Shown: one piece after another, positions 44,855 to 64,000 of the stretch
Layout of the letters: every line of letters begins with the position of its first letter
Position numbering within the stretch: position 1 is the first letter of the stretch
DNA from: Castanea sativa
Lineage: Eukaryota; Streptophyta; Magnoliopsida; Fagales; Fagaceae
DNA length: 64,000 bases
Direction of reading: 5' to 3'
Assembly (NCBI RefSeq): GCF_040712315.1
Contig: NC_134014.1
Span: 40,723,634 to 40,787,633 of the forward strand
The notes under the pieces: generated by a model
Seen by the model: the letters and a program-made list of their open reading frames with translations, nothing else
Databases searched by the model: none
Told to the model about the DNA's origin: nothing
Program-made: the position numbers and the translations under genes

Positions 44855-46190
44855 AAGGCTTGCAAAGGAAAGGTGCAAGATAGCTAATGTGGAGCATTGT
44901 GATCCAAAATAAGGATTGGGGATTTTACCTGAAAACATGTGCGCGATGTTGAATTTTTACCTTTGAAGTGTTGGAGCTGAAGATGCCTGGCGAGTGTCTC
45001 AATGCAGATTCTTATTGAAAATGATTTGATAAGTGGATTCATTACACATGTTGGAATCGCCGATGATGAAGAAATACGTTAGATTAGATCCATTGGAAGT
45101 AGCATTAGGATGAATTTAGTTCCAATCCTGGTTGAAAGGTTGAAAAGGAAAAGCCTAATGTGAGACTCTGTCAATGGCCCTTGTGAGTCGCTGCATCATT
45201 TGATGTAAAATGGAGAGAGATTATACAGTAAAATTAGGATTTAGAGTTATCATTTTTGGAGAGACCGGAATGAAAGAAATCATGATGGGAAAGTCAAAGA
45301 TGAATCGCAGATTATAAAATCTAATAGAGGTGATGTAAGGGGCAGGATAGTTAATGGAGTCTAAGATGAAGAACTCAATCTTGAAGAATAACTTATGCTG
45401 CATTTGGAGATTGCAGTGCCCTGTTTTCAAATTTTGAGTTCGCAATCACACTGTTGCTGGTCTGTTTGTAGTTTGTTGTGTAATCTTCGTTGTAGTTGTT
45501 TGCAGTTAGACTAATTTGTACTTTTGGTCTTCGAAATGCCTTTTTTTTTACACCTGAAATGATGAAAAGTCTTATTTATCAGGGGAGGATTATGAATCAA
45601 CTTCTTGAGTACAAAGATTTGATCACTAATGTATTATTCACGAATAAAAAAGAGAAGAAAAGAATAGGCTATTATGTTTATATGGACCAGCACTATCTTG
45701 TAAGTGTATACCTATCAGAAAAGCAGTTTTTTTTGTGGAGTACTCTTCTGATGTCTCACCTTAATCAACTCAAGTGTGAAAATTTCACGGTTTCTGATTT
45801 TGAGCCTCACACACGACTAGAGAAAAAAAAAATTCAATTTCCTTAATACAAATTAAATCCAAATCTTGTGGTAATCATATATATAATATTTTACTACTAC
45901 TACTACATTCATGTTTTGAAATACCAACCTATTATCGAAGATACAAGAAAATGCTTGGCCATTTGGCACCAAATATTTGAAGATCTGAAAACCCAAAAAG
46001 CTATAATACTACTAACACAATCGTTTTTACAATAGTTGAATTGGTAAGTTTTTATTGACTTTTATTAGGTCCACCACTAACGCCACTTAATTATATATTA
46101 TTCAAAACTTGCCACCTCGTTAGTTATGAGTCCGTATCCCTTGTTGTAGACAATCAAAGGGTAAGATACTAAGAGAGAAAATTCTTGACA
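44855..46190. other. Downstream flank of the split gene, no further gene supported
   Basis: The first 600 bases may be 3' untranslated sequence or further exons of the split gene, since codon-like stretches are present but no frame is convincing. The open frame at 45496-45846 is not recognised. The rest is AT-rich. Confidence 0.35.
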
Positions 46191-46224
46191 ATAGATTGGC
46201 TGAGAGAATTAGCATCCGGGAATG

Positions 46225-46226
<2 letters not shown>

Positions 46227-46290
<64 letters not shown>
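46227..46290. repeat. (TA)n microsatellite
   Basis: About 62 bases of TA alternation; it creates spurious Ile/Tyr open frames. Confidence 0.95.
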
Positions 46291-46291
<1 letters not shown>

Positions 46292-46474
46292 CATCCTCAA
46301 ACACTATTATCTATATTACTAATCCATTTTATAACTCACCTTACATTTCAGTTTTTATTTTTACATACAACCTTGTAAAATATAAACTACTATTCTTTTC
46401 TTTTTCTTTTTTTCCTCCTATTTACTTTTTCTCTTCACACACAACCACAAGATTAAAATAATATATATTTTTTA

Positions 46475-46526
46475 CAACCTATGAATAGTAAGGTTGCATA
46501 AATGCAACCTTACTATTCATAGGTTG
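46475..46526. repeat. 52-bp inverted repeat
   Basis: Arms of 25 bases (46475-46499 and 46502-46526) containing CAACCTATGAATAGTAAGG are exact reverse complements around AA. It may be the middle of a small MITE reaching from about 46130 to 46620, but outer ends were not found. Confidence 0.85.
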
Positions 46527-46619
46527 CAAATTTTTTTTAAGTTTGCAAATCCGGATGGAGTGGGTTTTGGGTGTTTTAGGTTGTAAAATAGCAACTGGGA
46601 GGTGTTTACACCCCAATAC

Positions 46620-46860
46620 TATTGCTCTAAGCATACTCATTTGGTTAAATTTTAGACCAACATTTCTAACATTTGTTAATTGATGAAAATTAACAGCTTA
46701 AAGAAGGTAACAAAATGAACATAAAGAAAAGTAGAGGTTTTGAAGACTTATAGTTGCGAACTTTTCAAAACAGTAAGCCTAGTGATATCAAAACATTTTA
46801 TTACTTTTTCCATAACTTCTAAGCTGACATGTTTTGATTGGTTTATAATAAAAGATATGT
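46620..46860 (+). repeat. Third copy fragment of the SCPL upstream repeat
   Basis: Shares in order TTTCTAACATTTGTTAATTG, GGTAACAAAATGAA, TAAAGAAAAG.AGAGGTT, GACTTATA, AACTTTTCAAAA and ATGTTTTGATTGG.TTATAATAAAA with 1075-2120 and 12340-12720. Similarity is lost after about 46860; no SCPL coding sequence follows. Confidence 0.7.
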
Positions 46861-47074
46861 TCATAGTAGGATTCAAATATTTTATTCTATTTTTCCTGCT
46901 CCACCTATGTTTCTCCATTCAAAGTAAATTAAAACTCATCTCTTTTTTCTTTTCTTTATCTCTAAAAATCCTCTCTTTAGTTTATACATTTTTTTTATTT
47001 TTTATTTTTTTTCAAGAACACTTGTCTCCTATTTATTTATCAAATTAAAAAGTTTTAAAATACATTATTATTAT

Positions 47075-47808
47075 TGATGATGCCTAAGAGATCACCAGTA
47101 AGCTGCTAGTACTCCATCGATTTGAAGCAACACCTGCGAAGAAAAAAGTAGGTGATCGACAGAGAGCACCGGTGTGGGGCCGGCCAAAGACCCTCCGACG
47201 ATCAAGTTAGAATCTTTAAACAACCCTAGAGTGCCAGAATTGAGGTAATTGTGCGTACCTTTGGGTCATGAGGGTCTTGGGGTATATATAGTGGTGTGTG
47301 GCCGAAATATGCGCCTTGGTGAAGAAGTACTTTCCTTTTTAAAAGAGTAATTCGCGGATCTTCGCCTATTGTGTTGAGTCCTTTCCTTATAGGAATCTTC
47401 TTAACTAAGTCGAACGCGTAGCGCAAGAACTTTCCTTATATTCACGTAAGCAGAGGTCAAGATAGGCTGAAAATGAAAGTTGGATTATTCCTTCAGCCTT
47501 CACCTGCCAAGGTCGTCAGCCAACGTGTAACTCCTATACTGTCGTCAGCTTACGTACGCCAACGTGGTCCGTCAGCCAAGGACATCAGCCAAAGACCTTA
47601 CAGCCAAGGTCGTCACCCCTGACTCGTCCACGTGATCCGTCAGCTTAACGTTGCTGCGTGAGGGGCATGGCTATGAATGCTAAAGAGGCGTCAATGACAG
47701 CAGTTGACGGATAGCGTATTGTCAGTTTCTTAACGTGCATTTAGTATGTAACGAGAGAACTTCCGTCACTTCTTAATGTTCCGTCACCTTGCAATAACGT
47801 CACTATCA
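47075..47808. mobile_element. Solo LTR in the RVB2 upstream region
   Basis: Starts TGATGATGCC and ends GTCACTATCA, flanked by ATTAT on both sides (47070-47074 and 47809-47813). Words CACCGGTGTGGGGCCGGCC and CCTCCGACGATCAAGTTAG correspond to the LTR at 62610 of the third Gypsy element, so they belong to one family. The interior has repeated CGTCAGCCAA words. Formed by recombination between two LTRs, which removes the internal part. Confidence 0.82.
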
Positions 47809-48029
47809 ATTATAATTATTTTACATTAAATTAAATTCCCTAATAAGGTCAATGTAGTTTTATTCGTCTCTGTCAACGATTTTTTATTATTTGAAAGGCC
47901 ATTAGTATTATTATAAACATTTTAAAAAATTCTCTCTTTTTAACTCGTGTAAGTTATAATGCAGTCAGAGAGTTCGGTCACTCCAGAAACTTGTTTGGGT
48001 ACAAAAGTAAAATAGGGTTTAGTATTTTA

Positions 48030-56220
<8,191 letters not shown>

Positions 56221-57500
56221 GAGTTGGTTTTGAAGTATGTGATTATACATGTGCCTTTATTTATTATTTGCCAAAGCCTGCTGTTGACTAAGGGTAACTC
56301 TGCTTGATGTGTTTTTCATGCACCTAGTTGGGATTAACAGTAGTCTGTTAGTTTTCACTTTTCCCCGTGCAAGTGCATACTGTATGTTTGTAGGACTGAC
56401 CATTGCAATTGTTTGTTAGATAGTTCGTGTCTGGAAAAATATTATGCATTTTTCAAGCTATCAGGCACTTTTGGTTTACAGTTTGCTTACGGAAATGAGG
56501 CATGCACTTAATGCATAATCTCTGAAATTTACAATATAGTGTGGGAAGTATTTATCAAGTGCTACTACCTGAAACTACCAGAAGTCGATCTATCTAGAAC
56601 TATCTTCAGGATCGATTTTATGTGCTAGATTTAATTATAGGCTCCATTTTGCTGAAGGGTAATGAAATCACCAAAATAGGATCCATTTAATTATAGGCTC
56701 CATCTGTGATCTGACTACTGTCTTTCAAGGTTCACCTTGTAATGACTAATGATTGGGACATCGACCCTCCTTACTGGTCGTCTGGTCCTAACAAAGAAAT
56801 AGAAGCATAGATTGTTCTCTGAGTCATTTTAAATTGTATTTCTGTGATTATCGTCGAGTTTTCAAAAAGCTGCATATAAACTGAGGATCAAAATAAGTTA
56901 GATTTTAAAACCTATTTATACACACAAAAATTGGAGTGCTATAGAGTCCGGAGGTAGTCCTTCGCATCCAATTAATTTTATACCATATCACTTGCATTGT
57001 GTTTATAGCTGCTGGTGCGTCTACAAATGAACACGCGCATCTATCTCTCCCTCTTTTTCAAACACACACAACAAAATGATTCGATTGCCCCACTCTCCCA
57101 TTAGTACATGTTTCCAGTATGACTGTGAAATAATATAAGGGAAGAAATTTAAACCACAACTTTTTGCTTTATGAGACATCATCTTGGCCCATCACGGCAC
57201 TTTTGATTTGCCCCAAACCTAGTCATCTACAGTGAAAGCTGAAAACTTTGGTGAATCATAAAGGCAGTAACATGTATTTTAATGTTCACCAAAAAAACAT
57301 GTATTTTAATAATCAGCATAAATAATTGGCATGGCTCATGCCTGGTGGTTTGTAGGATTAATTAACCAGAACAGACAATAAATAATGCACATTAATGCAA
57401 ACAAAATAATTTAGGTAGCTGCATACAATTCATTTATTTGTTCGAGAAAAGTTAAGAGTTTTTAATTATTTATTTATTTTGAAATGTGAAGGGTTTATTT
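56221..57500. other. RVB2 3' flank, no other gene seen
   Basis: The first about 400 bases are likely 3' untranslated region. The rest is AT-rich, with the word ATGTATTTTAAT doubled at 57270-57310. No protein-like frame. Confidence 0.4.
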
Positions 57501-57502
57501 GG

Positions 57503-57690
57503 TTTTTTTTTTTTTTTAGAGGAAAAGGTAAGCGAGAATTATTAGATTAAATCAAGTTGGAATACATTATCCAAATTATTAGGTAGCTCTTCTACCTAAA
57601 TATCAGTATCTGCAGATAGAACTGCTCTTCTAGTTAGGGCATGAGCCAAGTTATTACCCTCCCTACAAGTATAAAATGATTGTATGTCGG
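57503..57690 (-). mobile_element. LINE 3' fragment, RNase H tail
   Basis: The minus strand reads REGNNLAHALTRRAVLSADT, then VEELPNNLDNVFQLDL, the C-terminal end of the RNase H domain of plant L1-type elements, with one stop where Trp is expected. A T-run at 57503-57518 is its poly-A tail. The remainder is missing. Confidence 0.65.
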
Positions 57691-58023
57691 GATATGTTTT
57701 AGATCCTAAGAAATAAATAGATTCGAGGACCAAAGATTCTTGATCCTGTTTTAATTATAAGGGATATACATAAAGGGGCAAGACTTAGATACAGTACTTA
57801 GGTGTTTTTTAAGTTTCCATCTTAAGATTTTGTCATGTGAATTTTTTTTTATGGAACTATATATATAGGTAAAACTTAGAGAATTCTTTTAGAATTTGAA
57901 ATTAAAATCCAATTTTGCATCATGTGTCTAAATTTTTTTGAGAACCACACTATATTTATCCACTTAAGTTTTTTAATCTTTGTATAAAGTGAGTTAAATT
58001 AGTACAAAATACTAATAATCTAA

Positions 58024-58763
58024 TGTAGCGTCAATGGGCCCTGGAGTATATATCTATGTATGTATTGGGCCAATGGCTCAATCCGAGGACATTAGGAAGT
58101 CCGAAAATGGGAAAATATCTCCTCAAGGGTCCGGGTTGGAAAATAAAAGGATAAAGTCTAACTAAGGTCATCCAAGAATGCGGTCCGAGATGGAATATTT
58201 CCTTGGCAAAGTATAGCCGAGGTTGGGAGGGATGGTCTGTCTACCAGAAGCAACCTTCTAGGAGGTCCTGTAGATAAGGATGTACATGGTAAGAGTATAG
58301 GACAAGGAAGAGTCGTGAATGCTCTGCAGCTAACTCTCTGGCCACATTAATGAGAGGATGATGCCTAAGCATCAGGGTTCAGCCTTACAACTACCTTTAA
58401 AGACTTCAGGGATGGGCTGATGAGACAAATATTCAAACCAGTAATCTAATCCATACAAGGAGGATGTAGAGAGGAAGAAAGATGATATAAAAGAAAGAAA
58501 ATACTATAGACTGGATATTCTTGTAATCTTCCTTTAAGAAGAAAGAAGTGTATGAACTAGCTCCTCGGCTTGAGTCCGAAGATAGTTTTTCATCACATAA
58601 ACTTGTCCATCAATATTATTTTGTGATCTTGAGCCATTACTGTTGTTAACAAAGCCCATAAGCAACTAGATTTAGGATCCACTCTCTACAAATTTATTAT
58701 ATTGGGCTCTTTGGGCCTATACCCTTTCTACTATTGGGCTTAGGTGCAAATTGTGACCTTACA
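58024..58763. mobile_element. Solo LTR with TCTAA duplication
   Basis: Starts TGTAGCGTCAATGGGCCC and ends TTGTGACCTTACA; flanked by TCTAA at 58019-58023 and 58764-58768. Its words TCCGAGGAC, GCCGAGGTTGG and GGGCTTAGG are of the same style as the Tat element LTRs, but the sequence is a different family. Confidence 0.85.
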
Positions 58764-58929
58764 TCTAATATTAAGGAACTATAAAATAAAAAATATAAAC
58801 CAATCACATATACTCAATAAAAATCACCACACAACAAAGATCACTATACGTTCTATTTTATTAAAAATTAGAAGAAAAAAATTATCATAAGTAGTATTAA
58901 ATTTAGGTAAGAATTTTAATATGTGACTA

Positions 58930-59135
58930 ATTACGTTTATTTTTTTAAAAAAAAATTGACTATTTATCTATATTTTTATGATAAAAATTGTGTTTAATTT
59001 TAAATTTATCGATACGTATGTATGTGTTACATGGTTTTTTTTTTATAAATATTTTGACTAACTATTTATGTTTTAATAATAAAAATTGTGTTTAATTTTA
59101 AATACATCCATGTGTTTGCATGGATTACATGCTAG
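58930..59135. repeat. Imperfect tandem duplication, about 95 bases
   Basis: TGACTATTTATCTATATTTTTATGATAAAAATTGTG-like words at 58960 and at 59055, each followed by TTTAATTTTAAATAC/TTAT and GTATG/GTGTTTGCATGG. AT-rich, non-coding. Confidence 0.6.
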
Positions 59136-59227
59136 TTAAAATTAATTTTGATATGGGTGTGAGAAGCTCTTTGGTGTTGTTGATAGTAATATACAGAGAT
59201 CATAAGGTGGAAGTGTTCTTGATTGGA

Positions 59228-59760
59228 CTAAGGGTCTGTTTGGTCAGAGGAGTAGAAAGTAGGAAGATAAAAAAATTGGTAGGAGGATGAAAAAGTAAGA
59301 GAATAGAAAATATTTAGTTTTCCCTCATGTTTGTTTGGTGGAGTGAAAATGTGAGAGGGATGGAATATTCTTAAATTTTGTTGGAGAGCAAAGTGGGAGG
59401 ATATAAAATGTAGTTTATATAAATTTACTCTTACGCTCTTATCACATAATATGTAAGAAATAATTTATTTGTACTCATTAAATAATATAAAAATTAGCAC
59501 ATCATAAGTAGAGAGGAGATACAAACAAAGTAAGGAAGACATCAGGTGTGTGGACCATGTGGTGAAATAGGTGGGGGTAGCTAAGAATTCATGAGAAGCA
59601 TTAAAACTTGGGGGCAATTTCATCATTGCGCTAGAACAAGAGTTTTCACTCCTGATTTTTCTCCGATTTGGAGAGATGAATTTTTGGTGGGCTAGAGAAA
59701 AAAAAGCTTAGGTCCCACCAAAAAATTTCTATCCTTTTTCTCCTTACCAAACAACACCCA
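59228..59760. mobile_element. GGGTCTGTTTGGT-type MITE
   Basis: Left end GGGTCTGTTTGGTCAG and right end CTTACCAAACAACACCC are inverted repeats. The 0.5 kb interior has no coding capacity. It lies exactly at the broken edge of the next Gypsy element, so it may have inserted at or caused that edge. Confidence 0.65.
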
Positions 59761-59764
59761 AACC

Positions 59765-60354
59765 CAATTTTTCTCTTGAAGGTCGTCTAGATATTTTTCC
59801 TCGTCCAAACTCTTTACTAGCATGTCATCTACATAAACGTCTACATTCCGTCCAATTTGTGGACAAAACATATGATTGACCAGCCTTTGGTAAGTAGCCC
59901 TCGCGGTTCTTCAAACCTAAGGGCATCACCTTGTAGCAAAACAATCCTTGGCTAGTAATGAAAGAAGTTTTCTCTTGATCTACCTCGTCCATTCTTATTT
60001 GATTATAGCCTGGGAAGGCGTCCATGAAACTTAGGAGTTTATGACCTGCAGTCAAATCCACCAGCTGGTCAATGCGCGACAATGGATAACTACCCTGGGG
60101 CAAGCCTTGTTCAGATCAATGAAGTCCACACACATCCTCCACTTGCCATTAGCCTTCTTGACCATAACCACATTAGCCAACCAGTCCGGAAAATAAACTT
60201 CCCGGATAAATTTTGCCACGGTCAACTTCTGGACTTCTTCTTTAATGGCGTTGTCTCGAATAGGAGCAAAAGCTCTTTTCTTTTGATGTATAGGCTTGGA
60301 GGAAGGATACACGTTTAGACGATGGGTAATGACACTCGGATCAATGTCTGGCAT
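59765..60354 (-). pseudogene. Partial reverse transcriptase of the third Gypsy element
   Basis: Frames 60354-60052 and 60103-59825 give KLTVAKFIREVYFPDWLANV, NGKWRMCVDFIDLNKACP, SRIDQLVDLTAGHKLLSFMD, FPGYNQIRM and FCYKVMPLGLKN. A frameshift near 59910 moves the active site YVDDMLVK to another frame. It ends about 20 residues later. Confidence 0.85.
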
Positions 60355-60539
60355 ATCCTCGTGACTTCATGCGAACACATCAAGGCTTTCTTTAAAAACT
60401 GGACCAGGTTTTGCTTCGTCTTCTTTTTCATACTCGCCCCAATCCTAGTAAACTTTTTGGGGTTGCTCTCTACTAATGGAATGTCCTCCAGTACTTCTGT
60501 GGGCTCCATGGTAATCCTTCTCTTGTCTACACTCATTGT

Positions 60540-61433
60540 CTATACGTGCTTGTTCATAGCCAACATGGCTAGATAGCATTCTCTGGTGGCTAATTGGTCT
60601 CCTTGCATTTGACCTACTCCATACTCAGTTAGGAACCTGACAGACAAATGGTAGGTAGATGTTACCGCCTTCCAACTATTTAAAGTCGGTCTTCCAATGA
60701 TGGCATTGTGTGACGATGAGCAGTCAACAACAAGGAAGTTTACTTCTTCGGTTATCTGTTGTGGATACGATCCAACCATCACAGGTAATGTAATGGTACC
60801 CACGGGTTGCACTTTCATTCCTCCAAATCCTACCAAGGGTGAGTTTACTAGACAGAGCTGATTTCGTCTAAGCCTCATTTGTCGGAAGGTGGGGTAATAC
60901 AAGATGTCCGCTGAACTCCCGTTGTCTACCAACACCCTTCTAGTTGTATAATTAGCAATGAGCAAGGTGATGAAGATCGCGTCGTCATGTGGGTGGTGAA
61001 TCCTTTCAGCATCCTCATCCGTGAACGTCATGGCTTGCTCGTCAGCTCCCCTCATCCTCGGAGATCGTCCAGAAAGTTGGACGTTTTGCACCACCTTTAG
61101 GTATGTCTTCCTTGACTTGGTAGTTTCACCTGTCGAGGTTCCCCCTATAATAACTCCTATCTCTCCAAGTGGGGGTCATGACGACTCTTCCACCTTTGCC
61201 TTCAATTTCTCGTCCTTGTGGTCTCGTCCGAGAAAATTTCTTAATTTTCCTTGCCTGATGAGATTCTCTATATGCTGCTTCAAATCAAAACACTCATCCG
61301 TGCGATGCCCATGATCTCTATGGAAGCGGCAATACTTGTTCCTATTACACTTGTTGGAATCTCCTTTCATTTTCTCTGGCCACTTCAAGGATGGGTCATC
61401 CTTGATTTGCATAAGCACTTGCTCAAGTGGCAT
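60540..61433 (-). pseudogene. Nucleocapsid and protease of the third Gypsy element
   Basis: CRFHRDHGHRTDECFDLKQH (zinc-knuckle-like) is followed by the protease with VLVDNGSSADILYYPTFRQM, where D-N-G-S replaces the common D-T/S-G, and NFLVVDCSSSHNAIIGRPTL. Frame changes lie near 61100-61180. Confidence 0.78.
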
Positions 61434-61532
61434 ATTTAAAGGTGTGTGCTACTGAATCCTTGTTGAAGAACCTGCCTTTTTGTTATCTTTGTCCTTCTTT
61501 TCCCCTACTCGAGCCTTCTTTAGACGAGGACC

Positions 61533-62446
61533 CTACTTAGGATGGCAGGGGAGATCTGCTACCACTCGCTCTTCTCTCTTTCTCTTCTTAGCTATGATTG
61601 CATCCTCTGCATTCATGAAGTTTTGGGCTGAATGGATGGTTTGTGGCTCTTGCTCGTAAAGCTTATGAATGAATAGAATGGAGTTAACTCCGTTATGGAA
61701 GGCGGCCAATAACAACTTATCATCCATCTCATTCACCGTCAGGGCTTCTCTGTTGAACCGGGTAATAAAAGACCGCAAACTTTCATTTTCCCCTTGCTAT
61801 ATGGTTACCAGGCTGGACGAAGAACGCTTGTGGCGTTGTCCTCTGATAAAATTGTTAACAAACAACTTACTCAATTCTTCGAACGAGCTCACAGTGTTTA
61901 GGGGTATCTTGCTGAACCACACTCGCGCTAGCTCCTTGAGGGTGGTAGGGAAAGCTTTGCACATAATCTCGTCTAGAACCCCCTGAAAGTGCATTGTAGT
62001 CCTGAAGGTGCATGGCAGTCTTGGAGGTGGCAATATGATCACACGGGTCACGCGTTCCATCATATGAATTTAAGGAAGGTATCTTGAACTTTGGGGGTAA
62101 AGGGTGACTATTGATGGAAGTCGTGAAAGGGGAGTTCGTTCGATGAACTAAATCATCTATGAGATTCACCCTTCTCATGTTCTCCCTCATTTCATCCATA
62201 GTCTTTCTCATTTGGTCCATCTCCCTCTCCAAGTGTGGTACCCTTCTTGAAGCGGTACCCCTTTGACTGGTTCTTGGGCTCAGCATTTTCTCTTCTACTT
62301 TCTTGACACTGGGCTTGCCTTTCCACATGTCTTTCATGGTGTTGCCTCCTTACACTAATCTCCCTAGTCAACTCTTGGTTTTGACGAGTTAATTCCGCCG
62401 TGACGGCAGCCATGGATTGTATGTGTTGAATGGAAGGCGGTTGCAT
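61533..62446 (-). pseudogene. Gag of the third Gypsy element, frameshifted
   Basis: The head (62446-62192) is hydrophilic with a coiled-coil stretch. The capsid-like core is spread over three frames: FTTSINSHPLPPKFKIPSLN, the segment LKELARVWFSKIPLNTVSSF, FVNNFIRGQ and SLRSFITRFNREALTV-like residues. Frameshifts at about 62060 and 61790. Confidence 0.72.
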
Positions 62447-62609
62447 GACAGGTGCTAACTAACGATCATAGTGGGGATTACTAGAAGCATCTCTATTCTC
62501 CTGGTGGCCTAGGCTAGTGGCCCTTAATCTTGTTCGAACCATATAGCCTTTTGTCGGAGGAAAAATGTTGTAAAACACAAAATTTCCACTTCCTACTGAC
62601 GACGCCAAC

Positions 62610-63234
62610 TGATGATGCAAAGAAAATCAGTAGGTTGGATGCTTTGGGCTTCAAAGGATTAGTGACTATTTGGAAAGCCTGAAAAAAGAACACACAATCA
62701 AAGGTGACCGAGGTGGACCGGCCAAGAAGCCTCCGATGCCAAAGCTAGTTTCTTTCCTTTATTCTAGAATTCCAACTTTTCAAGAATTGCTTTGTACTTA
62801 CCTTCATTTGATCTGAATGGGTGTTTATATAAAGTGCTCTCAAAACGGTTATCTGATTTGTAACTTCCCCTGTATTTGAGGAGGTTAGAGGGTTCAAGGA
62901 TAACTCCCACAGCTGCTATAGGAGTTATATTTTATCTTCATCTTTTATAACTGTCATTGGAAGTTAAATACTCAGTTAGAAGACACAGTGACGAATCGAG
63001 GTCTTACTCTTGCCTTGGGATAATGACACGTGGTTCGATTTGCTAGTTTGTGTGGATAAATTTCCCTGGAATTTTCCCAAGTGTTAGGGGGTCATCCATG
63101 CGCTTTCCTCACAGACGACCCTCATGCCCATGGACGGTCGTCCTGCTATGGACGACCTTCTTACGTTGGGACAACCTTTCTTCATAGACGACTCTTATGG
63201 ACGAGTTGGAATTGGTTTAATGTTTAGTTCACCA
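62610..63234 (-). repeat. 5' LTR of the third Gypsy element
   Basis: Starts TGATGATGCAAAG next to the primer-binding site. It shares GGTG..CG..GGCCGGCCAA-type and CTCCGA.G.C.AAG.TAG words with the solo LTR at 47075. The outer end at TTCACCA (63234) is inferred, since no partner LTR is present. Confidence 0.55.
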
Positions 63235-63329
63235 TTAAATATTATTAGCAGGAGAAACAAAAACAGTAGTACTAGAAGAAGCAATATTAGGAGAAGAAAT
63301 CATACCCTAAACTAGTTCGATCAGAGGCA

Positions 63330-64000
63330 GATTTTTGCATGCTGAGCATCTTATCAAGCTTTGCACTTGAGGCCCTCTCCAATTGAGCTCTTACTTGAAA
63401 TAGTTCCGCCTCAAGCTTCTTGAACTTCTTAGCCAAGAAATTGTTTTCAAACCTCAATGCTCCAATGGTCTGATTTGCTTCATCAAATTTTGTGGAGAGT
63501 TGTTCTCATTTAAGCTCCACATCACTGAGCTTCTTGGTGGCCAACCTATACAACTTCTCATGCTTTTCCAAGACCTTGTATAACTTTGCATAAGCTGTGT
63601 ATATGTCATCTTGCTCATCCATCTTCTCAAACTTTGATTGCACCAAGTTTTCTTCTTCATCCACATCTTCTACAATCCCTTCAGTAGGATTGACAGTGGC
63701 AGTAAGGGCATTTAGGATTCTGTCATCTTCATTATCGGAATCATCCTTAGGTTTGGTGTCGCTGAAGATAGCAGCAAGTGCCTTGCATTTCCCGATGGAC
63801 TTGAGATAAATAGAGTATTCTTGTTTCATGTGACCAAATCCTTGATACTCGAAGCACTTGGGTACTGAGGGAGTAGTGTAATAACCGTCAGCCTTAGCAT
63901 CATTCTTCCCTTTATCTTGGCTCTTAGACTGAGAAGAACTTGATTGCCTACGGTCATTGTCAAAGCCCTTTGCATTTGCATTCTTCATGAACTTCTTGAA
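63330..64000 (-). pseudogene. Copia gag C-terminal part, running off the window
   Basis: The minus strand reads from the window edge: a Lys/Ser/Gln-rich start, a zinc knuckle CFEYQGFGHMKQEY in which two of the Cys are changed to Tyr, then an acidic part (DDSDNEDDRILNAL) and a heptad-rich tail (YKVLEKHEKLYRLATKK) to a stop at 63506. The frame would continue as coiled coil to about 63330. This is the typical gag tail of a Copia group in which protease and pol follow; here the rest is cut off. Confidence 0.7.

Larger units (their letters stand above)
59765..63234 (-). mobile_element. 5' half of a third Ty3/Gypsy element
   Basis: The 5' LTR (62610-63234) is followed on the minus strand by TTGGCGTCGTC, a primer-binding-site-like word at 62598-62609. 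Gag, nucleocapsid, protease and half of RT follow, then the element stops just after YVDDMLVK at about 59765. RNase H, integrase and 3' LTR are absent. Confidence 0.78.

Noticed and set aside
46196..46461. Open frames with long Ile-Tyr runs
   Set aside because: They are translations of the TA microsatellite.

Overview
The window is nuclear DNA from a flowering plant, most likely a woody eudicot. Genes carry spliceosomal introns, intergenic DNA is AT-rich with many TA and TG microsatellites, and Tat-type Gypsy, Copia, L1-type LINE, tRNA-SINE, CACTA-like, Harbinger-like and other MITE sequences are stacked and nested. Several repeats resemble ones I associate with Fagaceae (oak, chestnut, beech), but that placement is an impression, not a demonstrated result. 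All identifications come from reading the sequence; no database search was possible.

Only three host loci are convincing. (1) 3108-7221 (+): a 14-exon serine carboxypeptidase-like (SCPL acyltransferase-type) gene whose ninth exon is one base out of frame, giving an early stop. (2) 39505-44854 (+): a small lysine-rich nuclear-type protein gene, possibly SCI1-like, split inside an exon by a 4.6 kb Copia element. (3) 48170-56220 (+): an intact two-exon RuvB-like 2 (RVB2/TIP48) AAA+ ATPase gene with a 6.7 kb intron that holds an L1 copy.

Layout. 1-3100: intergenic DNA and SCPL promoter with small MITEs. 3108-7221: SCPL. 7299-about 11520: CACTA-like element carrying exons of a tyrosyl-tRNA synthetase gene and an 82-bp perfect palindrome. 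12115-26232: a second, truncated copy of the SCPL upstream region plus its first ten codons, interrupted by a SINE, a 1 kb Harbinger-like element (13215-14218) and a full Tat-type Gypsy element (14500-25579, TSD ATACC). 26560-35284: two damaged Gypsy elements meeting in opposite orientation. 35390-39445: MITEs, one in a TA microsatellite and one with about 335-bp inverted arms. 39505-44854: the interrupted small gene. 46620-46860: a third fragment of the SCPL upstream repeat. 47075-47808: a solo LTR just upstream of RVB2. 48170-56220: RVB2. 56221-64000: LINE tail, a second solo LTR (58024-58763), MITE, a 5' half of a third Gypsy element and the edge of a Copia element.

The host genes do not form a pathway together. 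The notable biology is in the mobile elements: a Tat retrotransposon with a spliced antisense gene behind its own TATA box, a DNA transposon that has picked up aminoacyl-tRNA synthetase exons, and a small gene family fragment whose duplication history can be ordered from nested insertions.
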